A DNA stretch of 64,000 nucleotides, taken from positions 130,716-194,715 of the forward strand of contig CAWIDE010000035.1 of the NCBI GenBank assembly GCA_963834715.1, written 5' to 3'. Below, piece after piece: positions 37,028 to 47,665 of this stretch; position 1 is the stretch's first letter, and each line of letters opens with the position of its first letter. The notes beneath the pieces were generated by a model. That model searched no databases. It worked only from the letters and a program-made list of their open reading frames with translations, and was not told the DNA's origin. Source of the DNA: CAVSUZ01 sp963834715 (GTDB lineage Bacteria; Pseudomonadota; Alphaproteobacteria; Acetobacterales; Acetobacteraceae). The translations under genes and the position numbers were made by a program.

Positions 37028-37513
37028 ATGATGATCAGACGAAAAACTGGCGAGCCGCTGATGCGGTCAATTGTGGCCCAGGGTGTTACGATCGCAGCAA
37101 TGCTCGGCCTGGCCGGATGTTCGCTGAAGGTTCCGACGGAACAGAGCATTCAGGGTCTGCCGCCCGACGGGACCGTCTCGCTGACGGAAACCTTTGTCGC
37201 CGGATATGGCGGGGGCAGCGGCACACTGAGTTTCAACGGTCGGAGCTATCCGTTCCGGCTGCTCGGCTCCGTGATAGGGCCGGGGGGTGCGGATCGCATC
37301 ACCGCATCGGGCGAGGTTTACAAGCTGACGAACGTTGCCGACTTCACGGGCCGCTACACGCAGGGGAGCGGTTCGGCGGGGTTGTCGCGGGGCGGTAAGG
37401 GCCAGCTTTGGCTGGAGAACGAGGCCGGCATAATCATGCATCTCTACAGCACGAGCTCCGGTGTCCTGCTGTCGATTGGCAAGGAGGAAATTATCGTCCG
37501 GCTTTCGAGCTGA
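37028..37513 (+). CDS. Lipoprotein (DUF1134-like), copy 2, intact
   Basis: 161 aa from 37028 (GAGAGGAGG upstream); an internal ATG at 37061 is also possible. Lipobox MLGLAGC. Body: VSLTETFVAGYGGGSGTLSF, GRSYPFRLLGSVIGPGGADR, ASGEVYKLTNVADFTGRYTQ, LWLENEAGIIMHLYSTSSGV, ending IIVRLSS. Paralogue of copy 1 (34960-35426) and unbroken. Lies 145 bp upstream of the FGE gene. Confidence 0.7.
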   Translation: MMIRRKTGEPLMRSIVAQGVTIAAMLGLAGCSLKVPTEQSIQGLPPDGTVSLTETFVAGYGGGSGTLSFNGRSYPFRLLGSVIGPGGADRITASGEVYKLTNVADFTGRYTQGSGSAGLSRGGKGQLWLENEAGIIMHLYSTSSGVLLSIGKEEIIVRLSS

Positions 37514-37658
37514 CGCTTGCGCTGGCTAGAACACCGTGAACGCAGGTTCGGCGGCTGTTTGATCGCGCAAGTATCGTCAACGGCGTGCAGAACGTTGCGG
37601 CGGTAGCCGGCTTCATGTCCCCGCCTGGCCGGTTCAAATTAGCTGTGAAGGGAGTTCG

Positions 37659-38639
37659 ATGACGTCTCAAGCGCGCAGAACGTCGTTACCCGATAACTCG
37701 AAGGGAGAAGATCGTACCCACGCTGGCATGGCATGGATTCCCGGCGGCACCTTCGTCATGGGCTCAAATCGGCATTACCCGGAGGAAGCGCCCGTTCATC
37801 GTGTAACGGTCAGCGGGTTCTGGATCGATCGCACACCGGTTACAAACCGCCAGTTCCAGCAATTTGTCGAAGCCACCGGCTATGTCTCCGTCGCTGAGAT
37901 CGCGCCCGACGCGAAGGACTATCCGGGGGCATTGCCGCACATGCTAAAGCCCGGCTCGCTTGTGTTCACGCCGCCGCGGCATCCGGTGGATCTTCGAGAC
38001 TGGTCGCAATGGTGGCGATTCGAGTTCGGCGCCAACTGGCGCCGGCCTTATGGCCGGGGCCGGTCGAACCGCGGTCTCGATGATCATCCGGTGGTGCACG
38101 TCGCGTATCAGGATGCCGCAGCCTATGCCGCCTGGGCGGGCAAGGAGTTGCCGACGGAAGCCGAGTGGGAATACGCGGCACGCGGCGGGCTCGACGGGGC
38201 CGAGTTTGCCTGGGGTGACGAACTGACACCGGGCGGGCGACATATGGCGAACACCTGGCAGGGGGAGTTTCCAAACGAAAACCTCGCCACCGATGGTTAT
38301 GCGCGAACCTCGCCGGTGGAAGTCTTTCCGCCGAACGGTTACGGTCTGGTCGATATGATTGGGAATGTGTGGGAGTGGACCGCGGACTGGTACTCGGCCC
38401 GGCACACCGGAGATGCGCCGAAGGTCTGCTGCATTCCGGAAAACCCGCGCGGTGGACCGGAGGCCGGCAGCTACGACCGGTGCTCGGGCGCAGCGCGCAT
38501 TCCGCGCAAGGTCGTCAAAGGTGGATCGCATTTGTGCGCGCCGAATTATTGCCGCCGTTACCGGCCCGCCGCCCGCCATGCGCAGCCGATCGACACGGGC
38601 ATGAGCCATGTCGGGTTCCGATGCGTGTTCAGAGTTTAA
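37659..38639 (+). CDS. Formylglycine-generating enzyme (sulfatase-modifying factor)
   Basis: 326 aa, full FGE-sulfatase (SUMF1) domain: MAWIPGGTFVMGSNRHYPEE, ATGYVSVAEIAPDAKDYPG, VVHVAYQDAAAYAAWAGKEL, PTEAEWEYAARGG, NGYGLVDMIGNVWEWTADWY. The two copper-binding active cysteines are present in KGGSHLCAPNYCRRYRPAAR (Cys293 and Cys298, same spacing as in true FGEs), so this is a genuine FGE rather than an EgtB/PvdO relative. It should convert the Cys of a CxAxR/CxPxR sulfatase to formylglycine; such a sulfatase lies 1.1 kb downstream. No signal peptide seen, so cytoplasmic modification before any export. Confidence 0.9.
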   Translation: MTSQARRTSLPDNSKGEDRTHAGMAWIPGGTFVMGSNRHYPEEAPVHRVTVSGFWIDRTPVTNRQFQQFVEATGYVSVAEIAPDAKDYPGALPHMLKPGSLVFTPPRHPVDLRDWSQWWRFEFGANWRRPYGRGRSNRGLDDHPVVHVAYQDAAAYAAWAGKELPTEAEWEYAARGGLDGAEFAWGDELTPGGRHMANTWQGEFPNENLATDGYARTSPVEVFPPNGYGLVDMIGNVWEWTADWYSARHTGDAPKVCCIPENPRGGPEAGSYDRCSGAARIPRKVVKGGSHLCAPNYCRRYRPAARHAQPIDTGMSHVGFRCVFRV

Positions 38640-38654
38640 GACTGGGGCCGCGCA

Positions 38655-39113
38655 GTGCAGACGCCGAACATGGAAAATACAAGTGCCGCTGCGAATACAG
38701 CCAGATTCGAGGTAAGGGTTACAGCCGACAGCCACATGGCCTGGGTCCGAACCCGGCTTAGCCTTGAGCGCACGATGATGGCCTGGCTCAGGACTGCGGT
38801 TTCGCTGATTGGGTTTGGATTTGCGATCGTTCAGTTTTTCGAACGCCTGCAAGGGATGCCGCAGGTTCACCCGGCCTACGCCCCAGGCGCGCCGCGATAT
38901 CTGGGGCTGTCGCTCATTTCCTGTGGTGTCCTAGCGCTTCTAATCTCTCTGTGGCAGTATCTGTGGACGGTTCGTTATCTGTGGGGTGAAACCTTCCTGC
39001 CAATCGCCGGGCTGACCCGAGAGGGACTGCAATCGCCGGTTGTCGCCGTTGCCGTCTTGCTGGTTTTTATCGGTCTGTTCGCTTTTTTTGCCGTGCTGCT
39101 GCGTCTCGTGTAA
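38655..39113 (+). CDS. DUF202 (YidH-like) membrane protein
   Basis: 152 aa from the GTG at 38655, or 147 from the ATG at 38670. MAWVRTRLSLERTMMAWLRT, VSLIGFGFAIVQFFERLQ is the DUF202 signature (R..LA.ERT.LAW.RT...L). Three TM helices. Function unknown in general; often next to sulfatase or transporter genes. Sits 15 bp after the FGE gene. Confidence 0.85.
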   Translation: MQTPNMENTSAAANTARFEVRVTADSHMAWVRTRLSLERTMMAWLRTAVSLIGFGFAIVQFFERLQGMPQVHPAYAPGAPRYLGLSLISCGVLALLISLWQYLWTVRYLWGETFLPIAGLTREGLQSPVVAVAVLLVFIGLFAFFAVLLRLV

Positions 39114-39161
39114 CCCGAAGAACGAGGATCGTTGCCACCACCCGGTTCAGGAGCAAATGAA

Positions 39162-39686
39162 ATGTCTCATGCAGCTGCGAATATTGGGACACGAGTGCGT
39201 CACGAACTCGTCCGGTTTTGGATGATCGCTGCCTATCTCTATGTCTGTTTCGGAGCTATCGCGCTCTATAAGGCCGCAATTTTGCAAGCCCACGGGATTG
39301 ATTACTGGCCTTATGGTGCCGCCGCGATCGAGGCGCTACTTGTCGGCAAATTCGTTATGATCGGGGACGCGGTTGAACTTGGCGAGCGCCGACGCCCTCA
39401 ACGGTTGGTATTCGCGCTGCTGGAAAAATCGGTATTCTTCCTCCTGTTTCTAATGGCGCTATCTGCTGCCGAGGAAGTCGTGACGGGTTTAATTCACGGC
39501 CGAAGCGTCATGGCCTCAGTCCGGGGCTTATGGGGTGGCACCCTTTTTCAGGTGTTCGCCAGCAGCCTGCTCATGCTGCTGATTTTAATACCGTATATCG
39601 CTGTTGGGGAAGCCGTTCGCATGATCGGGCCGGAGCGTTTGCGGGCACTTCTGCTCGAACGCACCCCGCCCAAGTACACCGACTAA
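39162..39686 (+). CDS. Four-TM membrane protein of unknown function
   Basis: 174 aa from the ATG at 39162 (CAGGAG upstream). TM segments near FWMIAAYLYVCFGAIALYKA, AIEALLVGKFVMIGDA, VFFLLFLMALSAAEEVVTGL, LFQVFASSLLMLLILIPYIA. No domain name recalled with confidence. Between the DUF202 gene and the sulfatase, all in one direction, so probably one transcript. Confidence 0.65.
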   Translation: MSHAAANIGTRVRHELVRFWMIAAYLYVCFGAIALYKAAILQAHGIDYWPYGAAAIEALLVGKFVMIGDAVELGERRRPQRLVFALLEKSVFFLLFLMALSAAEEVVTGLIHGRSVMASVRGLWGGTLFQVFASSLLMLLILIPYIAVGEAVRMIGPERLRALLLERTPPKYTD

Positions 39687-39705
39687 CGGCTGAAAGGAGA
39701 TCGAG

Positions 39706-41194
39706 ATGCCCAACGGTAAGCCGAACATCCTTATTCTCTGGGGCGACGACATCGGCTGGTGGAATATCAGCTACAACAACCGGGGGCAGATGGGGTATCG
39801 GACCCCCAACATCGACCGCATCGGGCACGAGGGGTGCACGTTCACCGATTACTACGGCCAGCAAAGCTGCACGGCCGGGCGGGCGGCCTTCATCACCGGT
39901 CAAAATCCGATCCGAACCGGGCTGACCAAGGTGGGCATGCCGGGGGCCGATGTCGGGCTGAGGGCGGAGGATCCAACTATCGCCGACCTTCTGAAGCCAC
40001 TCGGTTACTTCACCGGCCAGTTCGGCAAAAACCACCTGGGCGACAAGGACGAGTTCCTTCCCACAATGCACGGTTTCGATGAGTTCTTCGGCAACCTGTA
40101 TCACCTGAACGCCGAGGAGGAGCCGGAGCTGCCGGACTATCCGAAAGACCCGGCGTTCCGGAAGCGGTTTGGACCCCGTGGAGTGCTCCACAGTTGGGCG
40201 GACGGCAAGGGCGGACAGAGGGTTGAGGATACCGGGCCGCTGACGAGGAAGCGCATGGAAACCATCGATGAAGAGGTCACTGAGTACGCCATGGGCTTCA
40301 TCGATAAGGCTCACCGGGAAGGCAAGCCGTTTTTCCTGTGGTACAACACCACTGCCATGCACTTCCGGACCCATTGCGCCGAGAAACACAAAGGTAAGAG
40401 TGGACAGGGGGACTACAATGATGTGATGGTCGCGCACGATGAGAACATCGGTCGGATGCTGGCCAAGTTGGACGAACTCGGAATCGCTGACGACACGATC
40501 GTCATGTACTCGACCGACAATGGCCCGCACTATAACAGTTGGCCGGATGGTGGCATCACCCCGTTCCGCAGCGAGAAGAACACCAATTGGGAGGGAGGCT
40601 GGCGCGTGCCTGTGTTTGTGCGTTGGCCAGGAAAGATTAAGCCGCGTAGGTGTTCAACGATATCGCTTCACACCAGGATTGGCTGCCGACGCTACTCGCC
40701 GCCGCCGGAGAGCCGGACATTTCGGCGAAACTCCTTGAAGGTCATAAGGCGGGGGACAAGACCTTCAAGGTGCACATCGACGGCTACAACCTGCTGCCCT
40801 ATTTGACCGGCGAGGCGAAGGAGAGTCCAGGAAGTTCTTCTTCTACATCAGCGATGACGGCGACATTCTGGCAATCCGAATGGGCGATTGGAAAGTCGTG
40901 CTTATGGAACAGAGGGCCAAGCAGCTAATGTGCTGGTTCGAGCCGTTCGTCAAACTGCGGGCGCCCAAAATGTTCAACCTTCGACGCGACCCGTTTGAGC
41001 GGGCGGATGAAAACTCGAACACCTACTGGGACTGGGTCATCTCCCACGCCTACCTCCTCTACGAGATGCAGGCGATTGTCGCGGGGCAAATTCAGAACTT
41101 CGTGGAGTTTCCGCCACGCCAGAAGCCGGCTGCATTCAACCTGGACGAAGTGCTCCGGCATCTCCAGCAGGCAACCAGCAGCGCCAACCGGTAG
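39706..41194 (+). CDS. Type I (formylglycine) sulfatase, frameshifted
   Basis: About 496 codons, SD AAAGGAGAT. Metal-binding NILILWGDDIGWWN at the start; signature SCTAGRAAF with Cys55 and Arg59 (C-x-A-x-R), the FGE target; later GQFGKNHLGD, AMHFRTH, YSTDNGPHYNSWPDGG and SEKNTNWEGGWRVPVFVRWP. The frame breaks after GKIKP (about 40645), continues VFNDIASHQDWLPTLLAAAG, breaks again near 40830, and ends AIRMGDWKVVLMEQRAKQLM to SSANR. Arylsulfatase-like, no signal peptide. Repeat copy B begins 3 bp after its stop. Confidence 0.88.
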
Positions 41195-41295
41195 GTCGGC
41201 TTCGCGGTCGCACTGTCCGACCTCACCTTTGCTGGGCTTGCCCGGCCAAGGCGGTCGGATAGCGCCGTCCTTACGGCCCCAAGCGGGAGGAAATT

Positions 41296-43976
41296 ATGAT
41301 ACGGATGCCGACCAGCCAACTGGCGATCACAGCCGAAGAATCGCGTCTCGCGGAAGCGCGCGAGAAGGGGGTGCCGTGGCGGCAATGGGGGCCGTATCTC
41401 AGCGAACGTCAGTGGGGCACGGTCCGCGAGGATTATAGCGAGAACGGGGACGCGTGGAACTATTTCAGCCATGACCAGGCCCGTTCGCGCACCTATCACT
41501 GGGGCGAGGATGGCCTTGCTGGCCTCAGTGATGACAAGCAACGATTGTGTTTTGCACTGGCCTTGTGGAACGGCACGGATCCGATCCTTAAGGAGCGGGT
41601 GTTTGGTCTGACCAACAGCGAGGGCAATCATGGGATGAGGTATCTGTACAAATACCCTCAGGATCAATTTCCGTACCTCGACCTGATCGAGACGAACAGA
41701 CGTCGCGGCCGGTGGGACCCGGAATACGAATTGATTGACACTGGAACATTTAATGACGACAGATACTTCGACGTATTCGTCGAGTACGCAAAGGTCGCAC
41801 CGACGGACATGCTGATCCAAATCAGCGTATGCAATCGCGGACCCGACGAGAGGGTGATCCACGTTCTGCCGTCCCTATGGTTTCGCAATTTTTGGACTTG
41901 GTGGCCGGAGGAGCCCAGATCAATCCTGCAGGACGTGTCCCGAAAGGACGGCGCTGGTGCGATTGCCGCGAGGGACGCGCTGCTGGGGGATTATTTCCTG
42001 TACTACGAGGGGGATGTGCGGCTGCTGTTCACCGAAAACGAGACGAATAACAAGCGTCTTTTCGGGATTGCCAATCTGACCCCTTATGTGAAGGACGGGG
42101 TTAACAACTATATCGTAGCGGGCAATCGGGAAGCGATCAACCCGAATGGCACCGGAACCAAAGCGGCTGCACATTACGAGTTGCGAGTGGGAGCAGAGAG
42201 AACTGCGGTTATCCGGCTGCGACTGAACAATGTCCCACCTGGTATCGACGAACCTTTCGGCACGCAATTCGCGCAGATCGTCGAGGCGCGCCGGTGTGAA
42301 GCCGACGAATTCTATCGGGCGATAACCCCTGCCGGTGTGGGCGAGGATGCAGCGAACGTGATGCGGCAGGCATTGGCCGGAATGCTGTGGAGCAAGCAAT
42401 ATTTCTCCTATGATATCGCCAAATGGCTGAAAGAGCATGGTGTCGATCCGATGCGTCCGTCATCGGGTCAGGTCTCGGTGCGGAACCGTGAGTGGTTTCA
42501 CATGCTCAGCGAACATATCATCTCCATGCCAGACAAATGGGAATATCCCTGGTTCGCCGCCTGGGACCTGGCCTTTCATACGCTTGCGCTGTCCATCGTT
42601 GATATCGACTTCGCCAAGCAGCAGCTCGATCTCCTGCTTACGGGGCTTTACCTGCATCCGACCGGGCAAATTCCCGCTTACGAGTGGAATTTCAGCGACG
42701 TTAATCCGCCGGTGCATGCGTGGGCCACGATCTTCGTGTACCGGATGGAGCGGGTGATCGAGGGGCAGGAGCAATCGGGAGTTTCTGACGCGGGTGTTTG
42801 GGAAGCTCAATTCAAATTTCGGCTGGTGGGTGAACCGCAAAGACCGTTCTGGCAGAAACCTGTTTGAAGGGGGATTTCTCGGGCTCGACAATATCGGGGT
42901 TTTCGACCGCAGCGCGCCGCTGCCCACAGGGGGCTATCTGGAGCAGGCTGATGGCACGGCGTGGGTGGCGTTATTTGCGCAGAACATGCTGGAGATCGCC
43001 GTTGAGCTGGCAGCGGCGCAGCCGGCCTATGAGGATCTGGCGACGAACTTTGTTGCCCAGTTCGTGTTGATCGCCCACGCCATGAACGGACTTGGTCCGG
43101 ATGGGATGTGGGATGAGGAGGACGGCTTCTACTACGACGTGCTTCGCCTGCCCGATGGCGGTACGACCCGAACTCAAGGTCCGCTCAATGGTTGGTCTGC
43201 TGCCGCTTTGCGCCGCTACGGTCGTCGAGCGATGGCAGCGGGAGCGGCTTCCCCAGATTGACTGCACAAACGTACGAGTGCCTAAGGCGCATGCCGGAAC
43301 TCGACACGTCAATTCATTCAACCGGGCCGGGGCATTTCGGTGTGGCGGAGCGCGGCATGCTTGCGCTGGTGAACGAGAACCGGTTACGGCGCATCCTTTC
43401 GCGCATGCTTGACGAGAGCGAGTTCCTCAGCCGCTACGGGATCCGCGCGCTGTCCCGCTATCACGCCGATCATCCCTACACCTTTGGGCTCAGGGGCAGG
43501 GAATATCGGGTCGGTTATCTTCCGGCCGAGTCGGATACCGGGATGTTCGGCGGCAACTCCAACTGGCGCGGACCGATCTGGATGCCCGTCAACGTATTGC
43601 TGATCCGCGCCCTGCTGCAATACTATTTGTATTACGGCGACAACTTCAGGATCGAGTGCCCCACCGGCTCGGGCAATACGATAAATCTGTTTGAGGTTGC
43701 CCGGGAGATTGCCAGCCGGCTAACCCGCATCTTTCTGCGAGATAAGTCCGGACGGCGGCCAGTGTTCGGAGGCGCCGAGAAGTTCCAGCGCGATCCCTAT
43801 TGGCGGGATCACCTGTTGTTTTACGAATACTTTCATGGCGACAACGGCGCCAGCATCGGTGCCAGCCATCGACCGGATGGACCGGGTTGGTGGCGCCGCT
43901 GATCGAAATCTTCGGGCGCCTCGATGGCGGGGCTTTTCTCGAAGCCGGCCGGAGTGCCGCCTTTGCGCGCGATTAG
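41296..43976 (+). pseudogene. GH63/MGH1-like glycoside hydrolase, copy B (decayed)
   Basis: Starts like copy A (MIRMPTSQLAITAEESRLAE) but has lost 18 codons (the EDVKDYYFYLDSTPTHSY block next to the conserved NSEGNHG), then shifts frame after ATIFVYRMERV (about 42755), again near 43165, near 43250 and near 43868. The remaining pieces match copy A almost residue for residue. Even if every one-base indel were an error, the 54-bp deletion of a conserved block would remain, so B is the damaged copy. Confidence 0.82.
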
Positions 43977-44174
43977 GGTTTTCCGCTTACCCGTGTGGTA
44001 TTGCTCGGGCGGGTGCGGCCGATGGTCAGTGCAACGACATTTACGTCGCCCGCGATCGCGTTAGCTAGCGCCTCGCCTGCTAAAAAGGCTTTGCCGCCTC
44101 CGTTTTGGGCCTCTAGCATCCAGCCCCTGAGAATGTTTAAGGTCGCGTCCCATAAAATCGATGGGGGACGAGTG

Positions 44175-45053
44175 ATGCTCAACCGAGAGCTTACCGAGAT
44201 GGTGTTCGCGTTGCTGCTGCTGACCGGGGCGTGGTCATCGGCTCGCGCCCAACAGCCGGTGAGCCAGGGACCAGCCGCGAGCCAAACGGGCTGGATGTTC
44301 AACTTCGCGCCCTATCTTTGGTTGCCTACGGCCCACGTCACGCTGAATTACAACTTGCCCGATAATCTCGGCGCCAGATTACCGACTGACCTTTCGAGCG
44401 GGCCCGGCGATTATCTATCTAAGCTTGATGCTGCAGCGGCGTTTGCGGCCGATGTCAGGAAGGGCCCGTTCTCGCTGTTGACAGATTTCATGTTCACCCG
44501 CTTCAGCGCCGGCAGCACCAAAGCCACATCAAGTCCGTCGATTTTTTCGGCCAGCCCTCTATACCCATATCGCGCTCGTTCAGACCAGCGTCAGCACCAC
44601 CCTGAAGACCGCTATCTGGACCCTTGCGGGTGGCTACACCCTGTTGCAGGGCGACTGGGGCAATCTCGACCTGATCGCCGGGTTTCGCTTTCTCTCGGTA
44701 AGTGCCAGAACCGATTTCAGCCTGGCGCTGTCGGTAACAGATCCGCGGGGCAGCGGCTTTACACTCGGCGGTCTTGGGGGCGTCTCCGCCAGTAAGGATA
44801 TCTGGAACGGCATTGGCGGCCTGCGCGGGCGGGTTCGTCTTGGCGCTACGCCCTGGTTCATTCCCTACTACTTCGACATCGGCGGTGGCGTTTCACGGCT
44901 CACCTGGCAGATCGCGTCCGTTTGGGTTACCAGATCGGCTGGGCGGCTCTGTCAGCAACCTACCGCTATTTGTCGTTCGAGCAGCGCGACGACGCCGTGG
45001 TGAAGCATCTGGCTTATGGCGGACCGATGCTGATGGTAGATTTCCGTTTCTAG
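44175..45053 (+). pseudogene. Outer-membrane beta-barrel protein, copy B (frameshifted)
   Basis: Same start and signal peptide as copy A (MLNRELTEMVFALLLLTGAW). One-base losses near 44517, 44570 and 44920 relative to A move the reading through all frames; the last frame ends in MLMVDFRF and the stop at 45053. An IS inserted 2 bp after this stop. At least three indels against the intact A copy. Confidence 0.8.
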
Positions 45054-45054
45054 A

Positions 45055-46984
45055 CCGAACTTCCTTCTTTCGGAGAGTGTGAAGTGGCAGGAACAGTAAG
45101 GACAGAAGCACGAGACTGGTCCCAAACGTAGCCATGTAATCCGGAAATTTGGACTTGTATATCGCGGCGGTGTTGTGCCAATGCGTTGCCATGTATATCG
45201 AAGCTGTTCCAAGAATCGGAACTCGCCTCCCGCCATTCTGCTGCGCGAGAGTTACCGCCAGGATGGCAAGGTCCGTAAGCGCACGATCTGCAACCTCTCC
45301 GATTGGCCCGCCGAGCACGTGAAGGCCTGCGCGGTGTTTCAAAGGCGGCGTTATCATTCCGGCCGAGCGGGATGCGTTCACCATCACCCGCAGTCTGCCG
45401 CACGGGCACGTTGCAGCAGCGCTCGGGACTGCCCGGAGATAGGGCTTGATCGGATGCTCGGCGATCGCGAGCGATACCGTGATCTTGCCCTCGCGCTGAT
45501 GATCGGGCGCATTATCGAGCCGGCATCCAAGCTCGCCACCGCTCGTGCACTTTCCTCCGCCACGGCTGCATCGAGCCTTGGCGAAATGCTTGGCCTCGGT
45601 GAGGTCGACGAGGACGAACTCTATGCCGCACTGGACTGGCTGCTGGAACGCCAGCCTGCCATCGAGACAGCCTTAGCCAAGCGCCATCTCAGCGATGGCA
45701 CACTGGTGTTATATGATGTCTCGTCAAGCTACATGGAAGGCCGCTGCTGCCCGCTCGCCCAGCGTGGCTACAGCCGCGACGGCAAGAAGGGCACGCTGCA
45801 AATCATATACGGCCTACTCTGCGCTCCCGATGGCTGTCCGATCGCCATCGAGGTGTTTGAGGGCGATACCGCCGATCCGATTACGCTTGCCAATCAGATC
45901 GAAAAGCTGAAGCGGCGGTTCCATCTCGACCACGTGGTCATGGTCGGTGACCGTGGCATGATCACCCAAGCACGCATCACCAATGACGTTAAATCGGCAG
46001 GCTTCGACTGGATCGCGGCACTGCGCGCGCCGGCGATCAAGGCGTTGATGGAAACCGGCGCTTTGCAACTCTCGCTGTTCGATCAGCGCGACTTCGCCGT
46101 ATCACGGCGCCCGAATTTCCGGGTGAGCGCCTGATCGTTTGCCGTAATCCCGATCTCGCCGTCGAGCGCGCCCGCAAGCGGGAGGATCTGCTGGCCGCCA
46201 CCGAACGTGACCTCTCCCGTATCCAGATCGCGGTCGCTCGCAAGCGCAATCCCCTCCGGGGCGCTGCGCGGAACGCACTCGCGGTTGGCGCGGTGATCAA
46301 CAAGCACAAGGTAGGCAAGCATTTTGTCATCGAGATCACCGATACCGTCTTCAGCTTCGCCCGCAAGACCGCCGAGATCGTCGCTGAAGCAGCAACCGAT
46401 GGCGTCTATGTCGTGCGCACCAGCCTGCCGGAAAGCGCGCTCGATGACACCACGACCGTGCGAAGCTACAAGTCGCTTGCGCTTGTGGAGCGGGCCTTTC
46501 GCTGCATCAAAACCGTCGATCTGCAGATCAGGCCTGTCCATCATTGGCTGGCAGACCGCGTGCGGGCCCACGTCTTCCTGTGCATGTTAGCCTACTACCT
46601 CGAATGGCATATGCGGACCTGCCTGGCGCCAATGCTGTTCGATGACGCCGATGGGAAGCGGCCGAAGCCTTGCGAGACAGCGTAGTGTCGGAAGCGCAAC
46701 GTTCCCCGGCTGCCATCGCCAAGCAGACCACAGGGCTCACCACGGACGGCCTGCCGGTGCATAGCTTCCGTTCATTGCTCGGCGATCTGGCAACCGTAGT
46801 GCGCAACACCATCACCACCGCGATCACACCGGACTATCGCCTTACCGTCGTCACAAGGCCAACACCGCTGCAGCAGAAGGCATTCAATCTCCTCGGCGTC
46901 AACTGTAGCCAGTAATCCACAGGTCGCGAGACAGAATGTATAGATGCTTCAGTAACTTGCGTGTCTCGAGGCTAGGAAGTTCGG
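45055..46984. mobile_element. Complete IS1634-like insertion sequence (1930 bp)
   Basis: Ends carry 11-bp terminal inverted repeats (ccgaacttcct at 45055-45065, aggaagttcgg at 46974-46984). Flanked by a 6-bp target duplication tctaga at 45049-45054 and 46985-46990. The uninterrupted target is visible in copy A (tctagattgggcg at 23784), which proves the insertion exactly. Confidence 0.93.
45191..46915 (+). pseudogene. IS1634-family transposase, frameshifted
   Basis: Start MYIEAVP at 45191 soon shifts to NRNSPPAILLRESYRQDGKV. Then LALALMIGRIIEPASKLATA, LVLYDVSSSYMEGRCCPLAQ (first Asp), LDHVVMVGDRGMITQARITN (second Asp), a frame change near 46105, KSLALVERAFRCIKTVDLQI with RPVHHWLADRVRAHVFLCML (Glu block), another near 46660, and the end PLQQKAFNLLGVNCSQ. 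All DDE blocks exist, so the transposase is only broken by phase changes (about four). Confidence 0.85.
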
Positions 46985-47459
46985 TCTAGATTGGGCGTTC
47001 GGACACGAGACTGAGGGCTGCTCGACGCGCTCGACGAGCAGTACCCCACGGTGGGAAGGGGCGCGGCGAACGCCTGGAGTCGCATGACCGGTGCCGTATA
47101 CGTGGTCGTGGAAGCCGCCGGTCTCGACCGGGCCAGTCGCCAGAAGAAACGGTCCCATTCCGACCAGCCGCCCCATCAAAACGATGACAGCTCCGATCGC
47201 CGCATTCGTCCCCATCGTGCTGCACCAAGGTTGAACGCCCGCTCGCATGAGACCGGCTGGGAGGCGGTAGTGCGCCGCCGCTGCGTCTCTCCGGTTATCA
47301 GCTCGATCCGCCGATACGTGCTACGCTGGTGACCGTCTTGATCACAGTCATCAAAACTCGCATTTGCCATCGCGACATCCCCGCGCTCAATCACAGAGCA
47401 GAGTGCTTCGCCCTTACTCCCACCTTATCCCAGGTGGGCAACTCGCAGCGGTTACGTTG
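46985..47459. other. Right part of repeat B, no supported gene
   Basis: Same sequence as 23784-24259. The minus-strand frame with the TM-like NAAIGAVIVLMGRLVGMGPF is present here too but altered by a one-base change near 47043. Confidence 0.35.
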
Positions 47460-47665
47460 ATATCGCCCATCCCCCGAAATTTTAGGTTGCCCACAGCCGC
47501 GTGGTGCATCGCATGCTTGCGACGCCAGAAGTCATAGGGCGTGAGCGTTACGACGCCGATGATCCTGCCACCCAATTGTTCATAGAACGCTGTCGGAAGA
47601 AGGCTCCGTGGCCGCAATCGTGGTGGATCATAAAGAGACGACGGTTCGATGACACTCATCCTGAC
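47460..47665 (-). pseudogene. Fatty acid desaturase fragment
   Basis: Minus strand reads FMIHHDCGHGAFFRQRSMNN in one frame and RIIGVVTLTPYDFWRRKHAM followed by HHAAVGNLKFRGMGDI in the next. HDCGH and HAMHH are histidine boxes 1 and 2 of membrane fatty-acid desaturases (di-iron). The fragment ends exactly where repeat B begins (47459), so the gene was cut by the event that placed copy B here. Confidence 0.75.

Larger units (their letters stand above)
41197..47459 (+). repeat. Large direct repeat, copy B (interrupted by an IS)
   Basis: Matches 19877-24259 except for a 54-bp in-frame deletion (after position 41633), scattered one-base indels, small substitutions, and an inserted IS at 45055-46984 with its 6-bp target duplication. 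Same orientation as copy A; the two enclose 16.9 kb. Confidence 0.92.

Noticed and set aside
19877..47459. Composite transposon formed by copies A and B
   Set aside because: The repeats encode no transposase of their own and have no terminal inverted repeats; the single IS in B is a later insertion with its own target duplication.
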